Assembly (NCBI GenBank): GCA_036505275.1
Contig: DASXTS010000318.1
Span: 1-11,932, forward strand
DNA from: DASXTS01 sp036505275
Lineage (GTDB): Bacteria > Actinomycetota > Actinomycetes > Mycobacteriales > Pseudonocardiaceae
Direction of reading: 5' to 3'
Length of the DNA: 11,932 nt
Shown here: in pieces, positions 1-6,471 of the stretch
Layout of the letters: each line of letters starts with the position of its first letter
Position numbering within the stretch: position 1 is the stretch's first letter
Notes under the pieces: model-generated
The model's input: the letters and a program-made list of their open reading frames with translations, nothing else
What the model was told of the DNA's origin: nothing
The model's database searches: none
Program-made: the position numbers and the translations under genes

Positions 1-564
1 GACGGCGTCGACATCCGCGAGCTGGCGCTGGCCGACCTGCGCCGGGTGGTCGCCACGGCGTTCGAGGACCCGGTGCTGTTCTCGGCCTCCGTGCGCGAGA
101 ACGTGGCGCTCGGCGTGCCCGATGCCACCGACGACGACGTCCGCGCGGCGTTGCGGGTGGCGCACGCCGACGAGTTCGTCGACGCGCTGCCGTGGGGCAT
201 GGACACCCGGATCGGTGAGCAGGGGCTGTCGCTGTCCGGCGGCCAACGGCAGCGGCTGGCACTGGCCCGCGCGGTGCTCGGCCGGCCGGCGGTGCTGGTC
301 CTCGACGACCCGCTGTCCGCGCTCGACGTGCACACCGAGGCCGAGGTGGAGCGGGCACTGCGCCGGGTGCTGCATGGCGTCACCGCGTTGGTCGTCGCCC
401 ACCGGCCGTCCACCGTGCAGCTCGCCGATCGGGTGGCGCTGCTCGCCGGCGGGCGGATCGTCGCGACCGGCACTCACTCGAGGCTACTGGCCGAGAACGA
501 GCAGTACCGGGCGGTGCTGTCAACCATGCGCGAGACGGCGAAGGAGGAGGTGGCGGCGCGATGA
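1..564 (+). CDS. ABC exporter subunit, C-terminal part of the nucleotide-binding domain (5' end outside window)
   Basis: This is the last 187 residues of an ABC transporter ATPase domain; the reading frame is open from base 1, so the membrane domain and Walker A lie to the left of the window. Visible motifs in order are a Q-loop region reading AFEDPVLF with Glu (residue 22 of the window) where Gln is usual, a canonical signature LSGGQ (78-82), a Walker B ending VLVLDD (Asp103 in place of the catalytic Glu), the D-loop SALD, and the switch His in VVAHRPS (134). The Asp-for-Glu change with an intact signature is typical of the degenerate half of heterodimeric type IV (B-subfamily-like) exporters. 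The stop codon overlaps the start of the next gene (ATGA), so the two are almost certainly translated together and form one membrane complex. The substrate cannot be told; drug or lipid export is typical of the family. Confidence 0.93.
   Translation, partial: DGVDIRELALADLRRVVATAFEDPVLFSASVRENVALGVPDATDDDVRAALRVAHADEFVDALPWGMDTRIGEQGLSLSGGQRQRLALARAVLGRPAVLVLDDPLSALDVHTEAEVERALRRVLHGVTALVVAHRPSTVQLADRVALLAGGRIVATGTHSRLLAENEQYRAVLSTMRETAKEEVAAR
541..550 (+). promoter_or_regulatory. Strong Shine-Dalgarno sequence for the second ABC subunit
   Basis: AAGGAGGAGG lies within the last codons of the upstream ABC gene and ends 10 bases before the overlapping ATG at 561. It supports the ATG at 561 as the true start and suggests direct ribosome loading as well as coupling through the ATGA overlap. 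Confidence 0.75.
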
Positions 565-2435
565 CCGCCGTCGACGAGCGCGAGCCACCAGGCGCCGACC
601 AGGACGAGCCCGAGGAGTACGAGTCGTGGCGCGGCGTGGCCGCGGAGGACGTAGATGAGCTGGACCGGGCCACCGGCATCCGGCTGGCGGCCCGCTCCCG
701 GCGGCTGCTCCGGTCGCTGCTGCGCCCGCACCTAGGCCCCGCCTCGTTGGCCCTGCTGGTCGTCGTCATCGAGAACCTGGTCAACCTCGCCGGGCCGCTG
801 CTGATCGCGGGAGCAATCGACACCGGCGTCCCGGCCGCGCTGGACGGCCGGCCGGTACCGCTGTTCCTGTGCGTGCTCGGCTATGCGGCCAGCGGCCTGG
901 TCTCGGCGCTGCTGCGGGTGGCGTTCCTGCGGATCTCCGGCCGGATCGGCCAGGACGTGCTGATCGACCTCCGAGAGCGGGTGTTCACCAAGGCCCAGCG
1001 GCTGTCGGTCGGCTTCCACGAGTCGTACACGTCCGGCCGGGTGATCTCCCGGCTGACCAGCGACCTGGATTCGCTCAACGACCTGCTGGCCATGGGCCTG
1101 GACGGCCTCTTCGTATCCGCACTCTCCGTCGTGACGATCGCCAGCGTGCTGCTGTGGCTTGACCTGCCGTTGGCCCTGGTGGTGCTCGGCGGGTTTCTGC
1201 CGCTGCTGTGGCTCACGAACTGGTTCCGGCACCGATCGCAGGCCGCCCACCGGCTCACCCGCAGCAGGGTGGCCAAGGTGATCGTGCAGTTCGTCGAGAC
1301 CATGAACGGCATCCGCGCGGTGCAGGCGTTTCGTCGTGAGCGGCGCAATGAGTCGATCATGCATGGGCTCAACTCGGCGTACGCCGACGCGAACCGGGCC
1401 ACGCTGACGATCATCGCGCGATACATGGCCGTGCTGCGGATCGTCGGCAACGTGACACTGGCCGCGGTGCTCGGCTACGGCGCGGTGCGGGTCGCCGGCG
1501 GCTCCCTGGAGCTGGGCGTGCTGGCCGCCTTCACGCTGTACCTTCGGCGGTTCTACGACCCGCTGGACGAGCTGGCCACGTTCTTCAACTCGTACCAATC
1601 GGCCGCCGCAGCGTTGGAGAAGATCTCCGGGGTGCTCGAGGAGCCGCTGTCCGTGCCGGCGCCGGCGCGTCCGGTGCCGCTGCCGTCGCCGGTTCGCGGC
1701 GAGGTGCGCTTCGACGGCGTGGCGTTCGCCTACGACAGCGCCCCGGACCGCGTCGTGCTGCCGTCGTTCTCGCTGCGGGTGCCGGCCGGGCAGACCGTGG
1801 CGCTGGTCGGGGCGACCGGAGCCGGCAAGTCCACGCTGGCCAAGCTGATCGCACGGTTCTACGACCCGACGCACGGCACCGTGTCGCTCGACGGCGCCGA
1901 CCTGCGGTCGGTCGCCGACGACGAACTGCGCCGGGCCGTGGTCATGGTCACCCAGGAGGCCTTCCTGTTCTCCGGGTCCGTGGCCGACAACATCGCGCTC
2001 GGCCGGCCGTCCGCCACCCGCACCGAGATCGAGGCCGCGGCCGCCGCGGTCGGCGCGGACGCGTTCATCCGGGCGCTGCCGGACGGCTACGACACCGACG
2101 TGCGCAAGCGCGGCGGGCGGCTGTCCGCCGGCCAGCGGCAGCTCGTGGCGTTCGCCCGCGCCTTCCTCGCCAACCCGGCGGTACTCGTGCTGGACGAGGC
2201 CACCTCGTCGCTCGACATCCCCTCGGAGCGGGCCGTGCAGGCCGCCCTGCGGACCGTGCTCGCGGACCGTACCGCGCTCATCATCGCCCACCGGTTGTCC
2301 ACCGTGCTGATCGCCGACCGTGTCCTGGTGGTGGACGGCGGCCTCATCGTCGAGGACGGCTCGCCGGAGGATCTGGTCGACGAGCGCGGCGCCTTCGCCG
2401 AGTTGCACCGTGCCTGGCGCAGCTCCCTGGTCTGA
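561..2435 (+). CDS. ABC exporter subunit, fused membrane and ATPase domains (catalytic half of a heterodimer)
   Basis: A complete 624-residue half-transporter. After an acidic, probably cytoplasmic N-terminal extension (about 1-55) come roughly six membrane segments (near 61-84, 100-125, 181-199, 203-220, 283-306 and 310-328), then an ATPase domain from about 380. ATPase motifs are Walker A GATGAGKST (417-425), Q-loop Gln465, signature LSAGQ (521-525; second Gly changed to Ala), Walker B VLVLDE with catalytic Glu546, D-loop SSLD and switch His577. This set complements the upstream subunit: a full Walker B here with an altered signature, and the reverse upstream. They should pair as a heterodimeric exporter with one hydrolysing and one mainly ATP-binding site. 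The ATG at 561 is chosen for its strong ribosome-binding site and ATGA overlap. The length is normal for the family. The transported compound is unknown. Confidence 0.95.
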   Translation: MTAVDEREPPGADQDEPEEYESWRGVAAEDVDELDRATGIRLAARSRRLLRSLLRPHLGPASLALLVVVIENLVNLAGPLLIAGAIDTGVPAALDGRPVPLFLCVLGYAASGLVSALLRVAFLRISGRIGQDVLIDLRERVFTKAQRLSVGFHESYTSGRVISRLTSDLDSLNDLLAMGLDGLFVSALSVVTIASVLLWLDLPLALVVLGGFLPLLWLTNWFRHRSQAAHRLTRSRVAKVIVQFVETMNGIRAVQAFRRERRNESIMHGLNSAYADANRATLTIIARYMAVLRIVGNVTLAAVLGYGAVRVAGGSLELGVLAAFTLYLRRFYDPLDELATFFNSYQSAAAALEKISGVLEEPLSVPAPARPVPLPSPVRGEVRFDGVAFAYDSAPDRVVLPSFSLRVPAGQTVALVGATGAGKSTLAKLIARFYDPTHGTVSLDGADLRSVADDELRRAVVMVTQEAFLFSGSVADNIALGRPSATRTEIEAAAAAVGADAFIRALPDGYDTDVRKRGGRLSAGQRQLVAFARAFLANPAVLVLDEATSSLDIPSERAVQAALRTVLADRTALIIAHRLSTVLIADRVLVVDGGLIVEDGSPEDLVDERGAFAELHRAWRSSLV

Positions 2436-2466
2436 GGCCCCCGGTCTGAGCTCCCCGGCCTGAGCT
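2425..2466 (+). repeat. Three tandem 14-bp units across the ABC stop codon
   Basis: Units are 2425-2438 (CCCTGGTCTGAGGC), 2439-2452 (CCCCGGTCTGAGCT) and 2453-2466 (CCCCGGCCTGAGCT). The first holds the last codons and TGA stop of the ABC gene, and each further unit repeats a TGA. This looks like local duplication of the gene end. The third unit supplies the left arm of the hairpin at 2455-2491. Confidence 0.7.
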
Positions 2467-2491
2467 ACCGCACGGAGCACGGTCAGGCCGG
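2455..2491. terminator. Probable two-way terminator between converging genes
   Basis: CCGGCCTGA (2455-2463) pairs perfectly with TCAGGCCGG (2483-2491), and a further CCG/CGG pair (2468-2470 with 2480-2482) sits inside. The hairpin lies between the converging ABC and DUF2254 genes, and its right arm contains the TGA stop of the DUF2254 gene. There is no T-run, which is common for actinobacterial terminators, so function is inferred from stem and position. Confidence 0.55.
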
Positions 2492-3868
2492 CGGAGTGGT
2501 GCCGCGTGCCGCATCGGCGCGACCGACGGCGTCTGCGACGTCACCGGCACCGGCCAGGCCGGCGTGACCCGCGCGGCGGGCGGCCAGCGTGCGTCGAAGC
2601 TTGGCCGCCTCCGCGTGCACCACAGCGAGGTCGGCCGGCTCGGCCACCTCGCGCTCGGCCGCCGTGACGATGAGCTCGGCCTGCCGCTCGATGGCGGCCC
2701 AGCGGTCCGGGTCGTCGATGCTGAGCAGGGCGCACGAGCCCAGCAGTCGAAGCAGCGCCTGCATGACGGTCGGCTCGGCGGCACCGTAGCGCCGGATCAG
2801 GCCGAGCCCGAGGGCGAGGTGCTCGCCGAAGCGCCGGGCGGGGATGACGACCCGCGCCACGCCTTGCGCGTCCCGCGCGATGTGATCGCCGACCGGGCCG
2901 GCGGCCAGCGTGCAGAACAGCACCGACAGGTGCTCGATCGCCTGCACGGCCGTGTACGGGTCGTTGACCGCCGGGGACAGCGCCTTGCAGGCCGGATCGA
3001 CGAGCTGCCGGAACCCGAACCCGGGATCCTGCTCGAGCGTCCGCTCGAATCCGAGCCGGACGGCGTCGTACACGACCTCGGCCACGGCGCGCGCCGCTGG
3101 CTGGTCGACCACGCCGCCCTCCTCGGACCAGACCCAGCCGAGCACCGTGCCGGCCACGACGTGCTCACCCACTATGGGCTGCAGCCGAACGGTGAGCCGC
3201 CGCTGGACGGCTACCGCGAGCAGCTGCTGGACGTCGACGGCCTGCACGTAACCCGACCGCCGTGCCGGAATCGGCGCCGACCGCTCCGGTACCGGCGGCA
3301 GCGGTTGCTCGACGACGAACAGGCTGGAGCGGATCACCGGCATGGTGTTCCGCTCGACGACCCGCATGATCGCGTCAATCTGCAGCGAATGCGCCAGGTG
3401 GTCGGCGAAGAACACGAGCAGGCCGAGGCTGACGAACAGCAGCACCACCGCCACCGAGACGGCGAACCGCGGGAACTCCGCGCTGCGCTCCCCACCGGAC
3501 ACCCCGACCGTCATCAGCCCGGCGGCGCTGTAGGCGAAGGTGCCGACGAACGCGCCGAGCACGAGCTGGTTGGGCCGGTCTCGCAGGAAGTTGCGCAGCA
3601 GCCGCGGGGAGAACTGCGTCGACGACAGCTGCAGCGCCACCACGGCCAGGCCGAGCAGTAGGGCGATGACCGTGACCATGGTGCCGGTGATCCCGATGAG
3701 GATGGATCGGGCATCGTCCGCGGTGCCCTGGAAGGCCAGCGGCGAACTCGGCCCGACGTCCACCCTCGACAGCGCCGTGCCGAGGGCCAGCGCCGCGAGC
3801 GCGCACAGCGTGGGCAGCACCCACAGGGATCCCCGCACATACTCCCGGAGGGCGTCCCGTCGGATCAT
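2483..3868 (-). CDS. DUF2254 integral membrane protein
   Basis: A 461-residue protein. The N-terminal third has about four membrane segments (near 14-34, 53-80, 101-121 and 135-155), with the family-typical stretch SSTQFSPRLLRNFLRDRPNQ between the second and third. A soluble, mostly helical C-terminal part follows and contains the DUF2254 hallmark ALSPAVNDPYTAVQAIEHL. The biochemical role of DUF2254 proteins is not known to me. The frame is open for another 194 codons upstream, but the ATG at 3868 is preferred: its product begins just before the first membrane segment, AAAGG lies about 7 bases upstream, and the extension would read antisense through the neighbouring DUF2537 gene. It lies 89 bp downstream of that gene on the same strand and may be co-transcribed, although a small hairpin lies in the gap. 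Confidence 0.9.
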   Translation of the reverse strand: MIRRDALREYVRGSLWVLPTLCALAALALGTALSRVDVGPSSPLAFQGTADDARSILIGITGTMVTVIALLLGLAVVALQLSSTQFSPRLLRNFLRDRPNQLVLGAFVGTFAYSAAGLMTVGVSGGERSAEFPRFAVSVAVVLLFVSLGLLVFFADHLAHSLQIDAIMRVVERNTMPVIRSSLFVVEQPLPPVPERSAPIPARRSGYVQAVDVQQLLAVAVQRRLTVRLQPIVGEHVVAGTVLGWVWSEEGGVVDQPAARAVAEVVYDAVRLGFERTLEQDPGFGFRQLVDPACKALSPAVNDPYTAVQAIEHLSVLFCTLAAGPVGDHIARDAQGVARVVIPARRFGEHLALGLGLIRRYGAAEPTVMQALLRLLGSCALLSIDDPDRWAAIERQAELIVTAAEREVAEPADLAVVHAEAAKLRRTLAARRAGHAGLAGAGDVADAVGRADAARGTTPPA

Positions 3869-3934
3869 CGCGCGCCTTTCGCTTCGGTCCGGCAGGCGCC
3901 AAGCGTCGCACCCGATGACCCGAGCTGTCTGCTC

Positions 3935-3951
3935 CCGCTGCCGGCCAGCGG
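3935..3951 (-). terminator. Small hairpin after the DUF2537-like gene
   Basis: CCGCTG (3935-3940) and CAGCGG (3946-3951) form a 6-bp stem with a 5-base loop, starting 6 bases beyond the TAA stop of the minus-strand gene. It could weaken transcription into the DUF2254 gene. It is short and has no T-run, so this is only a candidate. Confidence 0.3.
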
Positions 3952-3957
3952 TGAGCG

Positions 3958-4542
3958 TTACGGGCCGAGGGTGGAGAGCAGCACGCTCACCCAGGACAGC
4001 ACCAGGCCGGCGGCCACGCCGTAGCTCAGCCAACGCCACATGGGCGTGTGGCGGGCCAGCCAAATGGACGGGGCGAGGCCGGCCGTCACCATGACGAGGC
4101 CGAGTGCGCCGAGCCACCAGACCACCTCGCCCAGGCCGCGGACCAGGGTGACCACGGCAACCAGCACCACGGCGGCGACGAATGCGCTGACCGTCAGGCC
4201 GGTGGCCCACGGTGTCGGTTCGGCGGGATGCACCCGCGGCAGCGGAGGTTCCCCGCGCGGCAGCGGCACCGCTGCGCCGCCCACCGGCACGTGCTCCAGC
4301 ACCCCGCGCACCGGGTCGGAGTAGCCGACCGCGGTGCCGGTGACGGCCGCGAGCCTGGCCGCCAACTGCCGCCCGCGGGCCGACACGAGCTCGGCGGTGG
4401 CGGGGTCGGTGTCGCCGTTGGCACACACCGCGGCGGCCACCTCGGCCCACTCGTCCAGGGCGCCGGCAAGGGCGGTCGGGGGCCGGAAGAGCTCGGGCGC
4501 CCCGACCAGCACCGCCCGCCCCCGCTCAGCGCGAAGCTCCAC
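3958..4542 (-). CDS. DUF2537-like membrane protein
   Basis: A 194-residue protein starting at GTG (MELRAERGRAVLVG...). The N-terminal half (about 1-110) is soluble, with a Pro-rich linker near 93-112. The C-terminal half has about three membrane segments: near 113-133, a WWLGALGLVMVTAGLAPSIWL stretch near 138-158, and a final one near 168-190. From memory it resembles the actinobacterial DUF2537 family (M. tuberculosis Rv0882-like), for which I know no established function. The GTG at 4542 is supported by a TAACCT -10 box ending 6 bases upstream, which predicts a leaderless mRNA; no good Shine-Dalgarno is present. It is divergent from the broken gene at 4608 and upstream of the DUF2254 gene. 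The membrane-protein call is firm; the family name is less so. Confidence 0.82.
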   Translation of the reverse strand: MELRAERGRAVLVGAPELFRPPTALAGALDEWAEVAAAVCANGDTDPATAELVSARGRQLAARLAAVTGTAVGYSDPVRGVLEHVPVGGAAVPLPRGEPPLPRVHPAEPTPWATGLTVSAFVAAVVLVAVVTLVRGLGEVVWWLGALGLVMVTAGLAPSIWLARHTPMWRWLSYGVAAGLVLSWVSVLLSTLGP

Positions 4543-4548
4543 GTGTCC

Positions 4549-4554
4549 AGGTTA
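4549..4554 (-). promoter_or_regulatory. -10 box for a leaderless DUF2537 transcript
   Basis: On the minus strand TAACCT lies 6 bases before the GTG start, placing the expected transcription start at the first base of the start codon. No clear -35 match is seen. The same arrangement occurs before marR and DUF2530 in this window. Confidence 0.5.
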
Positions 4555-4607
4555 GTAGCGACCGGATCACGCGCTTGGACACGGCTCGGTGACGCCGCGG
4601 AGCCGGG

Positions 4608-5305
4608 ATGAACCCTGTGAACGCAAGTCGGCGACCGGGTCGCGCGAGAATGTCGCCCGTGTCGTTCGCCGAGCCGAACACGGAATCCGACGCTGAACCG
4701 GACGCTGCATCGGGCACAGAATCCGGCGCTGCATCGGACGCCGAACCCGGCCATGTCGTGCCGCCGCATCAGCGGCGGTGGCCGGCCTCGCTTGCCGTCC
4801 TTGTCGTGGTCGCACTGCAGTTCAGCTCGCCGCGGCAGGTCGTGCGGTGGCCGCTGATCATGGTGCTGGAGCTGGTGCTTTGGCCGCCGACACGGCATGG
4901 GTAGCCCAAGTGGTGCTCGCAATGGCTGGCGAAGAGCCGATGCCGGCCGGCCGGCTGATGGTCGCCGCCGGCCTCATCTGGATCACGAACGTGGTGGCGT
5001 CCGCCATCGCCTACTGGGAGCTGGACCGCGGTGGACCGTTCGCCCGCGACCCGCGGCACTCCCGTCCGGAGACCCGGCCCGACCTGCTGTTCCCGCAGAT
5101 GCAAGGCGTCGCCGGCTGGGACGCACGGTGCTGGCGTCCGGCCTTCCTCGACTACGTGTTCGTGGCGTTCACGTCGGCCACGGCGTTCAGCCCCACCGAC
5201 ACCGCGCCGCTCTCGCCGCGAGCCAAGGCGCTCATGATGCTCAACGCCGCCGTGTCGCTGGCCAGCGTGGTCCTGGTCGCCGCCCGCGCCGTCAACGCCC
5301 TCTGA
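4608..5305 (+). pseudogene. Broken integral membrane protein gene (internal deletion plus frameshift)
   Basis: Two fragments of one membrane-protein family lie in different frames. The first (from the ATG at 4608, GGAG 5 bases upstream, to about 4881) encodes a Ser/Ala/Glu/Asp-rich leader, then RRWPASLAVLVVVALQF and VRWPLIMVLELVL; it then runs out of frame to a TAG at 4902-4904. The second continues from about 4880 in the next frame: TAWVAQVVLAMAGEEPMP, IWITNVVASAIAYWELDRGG, DLLFPQMQGV, FLDYVFVAFTSATAFSPTDT, and a last membrane helix ending LVAARAVNAL with TGA at 5303-5305. Intact relatives, as I recall them, are single proteins of about 210-220 residues that carry roughly 30 more residues at the junction. 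The pattern fits loss of about 30 codons plus a frame change near 4880. The highly conserved C-terminal half suggests recent inactivation. A sequencing error alone would not explain the missing segment. A functional short C-terminal product from an internal start is possible but unsupported. Confidence 0.7.
4683..4754 (+). repeat. Six 12-bp units encoding a tetrapeptide-repeat leader
   Basis: In the frame of the ATG at 4608 the units read ESDA, EPDA, ASGT, ESGA, ASDA, EPGH. At the DNA level GACGCTGCATCGG (4701-4713) recurs with one change at 4725-4737, a spacing of 24 bp (two units). It is a degenerate acidic low-complexity leader ahead of the first membrane segment of the broken gene. Confidence 0.55.
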
Positions 5306-5320
5306 CGTCCGCCTCACCGT

Positions 5321-5367
5321 GACGATGTGACATTTCCCCGGTAGGTGTGGGGGAATGTCACATCGTC
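5321..5367. terminator. Long 19-bp hairpin between converging genes
   Basis: Left arm 5321-5339 (GACGATGTGACATTTCCCC) and right arm 5349-5367 (GGGGGAATGTCACATCGTC) match at 18 of 19 positions, the exception being a T:G wobble; the loop is 9 bases. It lies 15 bp past the end of the broken plus-strand gene and takes in the last codons and TGA stop of the converging methyltransferase gene. A two-way terminator is the simplest reading. No T-run follows on either strand. A repeat-derived palindrome that invaded the gene end is the alternative. Confidence 0.65.
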
Positions 5368-6269
5368 GCATCTCGGGTCGCCCCCTCGGTCGCCTCCCGG
5401 GTCGCCTCATCGGTCGCCTCATCGGTCGCCCGTTGGGTCGCCCAACCGGAGGCGCAGTAGAAGGCGATGGCGGCTGCGGTGGCGACGTTGAGCGAGTCGA
5501 CGCCGTCGGCCATGGGGATGGCGAGGAGCTGGTCGGCGGCGGCCAGCGCCGGTCCGGACAGCCCTGGGCCCTCCGCGCCGAGCAGGAACGCCACCCGGTC
5601 ATCGGCGCCGAGGTTGGCGGCCGACAGCGGCACGGCAGCGGCGGCCGGCGTCAGGGCGAGCAGCCGGAAGCCGGCACGGCGCAGCAAGGACAGGTCGGCC
5701 GGCCAGGACGGCAGGACGCCGAAGGGCATCCGCAGCACGTGTCCCATCGAGACCCGGACGCTGCGGCGGTAGAGCGGGTCAGCGCAGCGGGCGCCGAGCA
5801 GCACGGCGTCGACGCCGAGGGCGGCCGCATTGCGGAAGAGCGAGCCAAGGTTCTCATGATCGTTGATGCCCTCGAGCACGGCCACCACCCGCGCGCCGGC
5901 CAGCAGCGTGTTCACCGGCGGCTTGGCGGCCCGGTCCGCGGCGGCCAGCACGCCCCGGTTGAGATGGAAACCGACCACGGCGGCCATCAGCTCGGCCGAC
6001 ACCGCGTACACCGGGACGTCCACGCCCGCCAGGTCCGGCGCGAGCTCGTCGAGTTTGCGATGGACCCCCATCACGGCCCGGACAGGGTATGGCGAGGCGA
6101 TCAGCCGGCGCACCACGACGGTGCCCTCGGCCAGCACCAGGCCGCGGCCGCCTGGCCGGTCGGGCCGCCGGTCGGCCCTCGTCAGGTCGCGGAAATCGTC
6201 CAGCCTGCCGTCGTCGACCTCATCGATCTCAATCGGGCGAGCCACCGCACGAGTCTGCCCGTTTCGCAT
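5358..6269 (-). CDS. SpoU/TrmH-family RNA 2'-O-methyltransferase
   Basis: A SPOUT-class enzyme (303 residues from the ATG) predicted to transfer a methyl group from S-adenosylmethionine to a ribose 2'-OH of rRNA or tRNA in the cytoplasm. A small RNA-binding domain (about 44-110) precedes the knotted catalytic domain. The three SpoU motifs are present: NDHENLGSLFRNA with Asn140 and Arg146, LLGAEGPGL (229-237), and IPMADGVDSLNVATAAAIAF with Asn261. It resembles M. tuberculosis Rv0881 from memory; the exact target nucleotide is unknown. The core ends near residue 275, followed by a tail of seven Ala-Thr units absent from relatives I recall. The start is uncertain: the GTG at 6245 (protein beginning ARPIEIDEV) fits relatives better and has CAGACT 6 bases upstream, while the ATG at 6269 has no ribosome-binding site. 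The longer form is given. Confidence 0.92.
   Translation of the reverse strand: MRNGQTRAVARPIEIDEVDDGRLDDFRDLTRADRRPDRPGGRGLVLAEGTVVVRRLIASPYPVRAVMGVHRKLDELAPDLAGVDVPVYAVSAELMAAVVGFHLNRGVLAAADRAAKPPVNTLLAGARVVAVLEGINDHENLGSLFRNAAALGVDAVLLGARCADPLYRRSVRVSMGHVLRMPFGVLPSWPADLSLLRRAGFRLLALTPAAAAVPLSAANLGADDRVAFLLGAEGPGLSGPALAAADQLLAIPMADGVDSLNVATAAAIAFYCASGWATQRATDEATDEATREATEGATRDATM
5364..5441 (-). repeat. 12-bp in-frame repeats encoding seven Ala-Thr units at the methyltransferase C terminus
   Basis: On the minus strand GCGACC recurs every 12 bp, giving the units ATQR, ATDE, ATDE, ATRE, ATEG, ATRD, ATM-stop. Copy-number change would add or remove four residues without changing frame. The last unit runs into the hairpin at 5349-5367. 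Confidence 0.8.
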
Positions 6270-6349
6270 GGTGAGATTTGGCCACCGCGTCGTCACCCGC
6301 TGTGACCTGCGGCTTTCACCTGTTTCCGAGCACTGCACCGATTTGGCTC

Positions 6350-6378
6350 TTGGACAATCGAGCTGCGCTGTGTAACCG
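6350..6378 (+). promoter_or_regulatory. Weak candidate promoter for the glutamate-cysteine ligase gene
   Basis: TGGACA (6351-6356) resembles a -35 box. TAACCG (6373-6378) could serve as a -10 box at 16-bp spacing, although it lacks the final T. It would give a leader of roughly 85-90 bases, including the small hairpin GTGGC-AAC-GCCAC (6406-6418). It lies in the 202-bp gap between the divergent methyltransferase and ligase genes, where I see no coding sequence. Confidence 0.25.
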
Positions 6379-6462
6379 TGGAGTTTCCGCCGAAAACCCG
6401 ACTCCGTGGCAACGCCACAGCGTGCCGCGGAGAGTGACGACGCCCCACTGACGACGCGGATC

Positions 6463-6467
6463 GGAGG
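6463..6467 (+). promoter_or_regulatory. Shine-Dalgarno sequence deciding the ligase start
   Basis: GGAGG ends 4 bases before the ATG at 6472. The upstream in-frame GTG at 6406 has no such site, so 6472 is preferred. A further ATG at 6493 is in frame but has no site of its own. Confidence 0.6.
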
Positions 6468-6471
6468 CGCC

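Noticed and set aside
732..2480. Long open frame of 582 codons on the minus strand opposite the ABC gene
   Set aside because: It is antisense to a protein with every ABC motif, is rich in Arg, Gly, Gln and His as expected of GC-rich shadow frames, and shows no recognisable domain.
2564..3661. Open frame of 365 codons on the plus strand opposite the DUF2254 gene
   Set aside because: Low-complexity Arg/Gly/His/Gln/Glu composition typical of antisense frames; the minus strand carries the hallmark DUF2254 motifs.
3869..4450. N-terminal extension of the DUF2254 frame upstream to 4450
   Set aside because: The frame is open, but the extra 194 residues are Arg/Gly-rich and overlap the DUF2537-like gene in another frame; the ATG at 3868 starts just before the first membrane helix.
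4778..5305. An intact 175-residue protein starting from the GTG at 4778
   Set aside because: Its first 30 or so residues (MAGLACRPCRGRT...) are the out-of-frame reading of the real N-terminal membrane helix; only the part after about 4880 resembles the family.
5355..6305. Open plus-strand frame of 316 codons with a GRLIGRPLGR-type repeat
   Set aside because: It is the antisense reading of the methyltransferase gene and its 12-bp C-terminal array.
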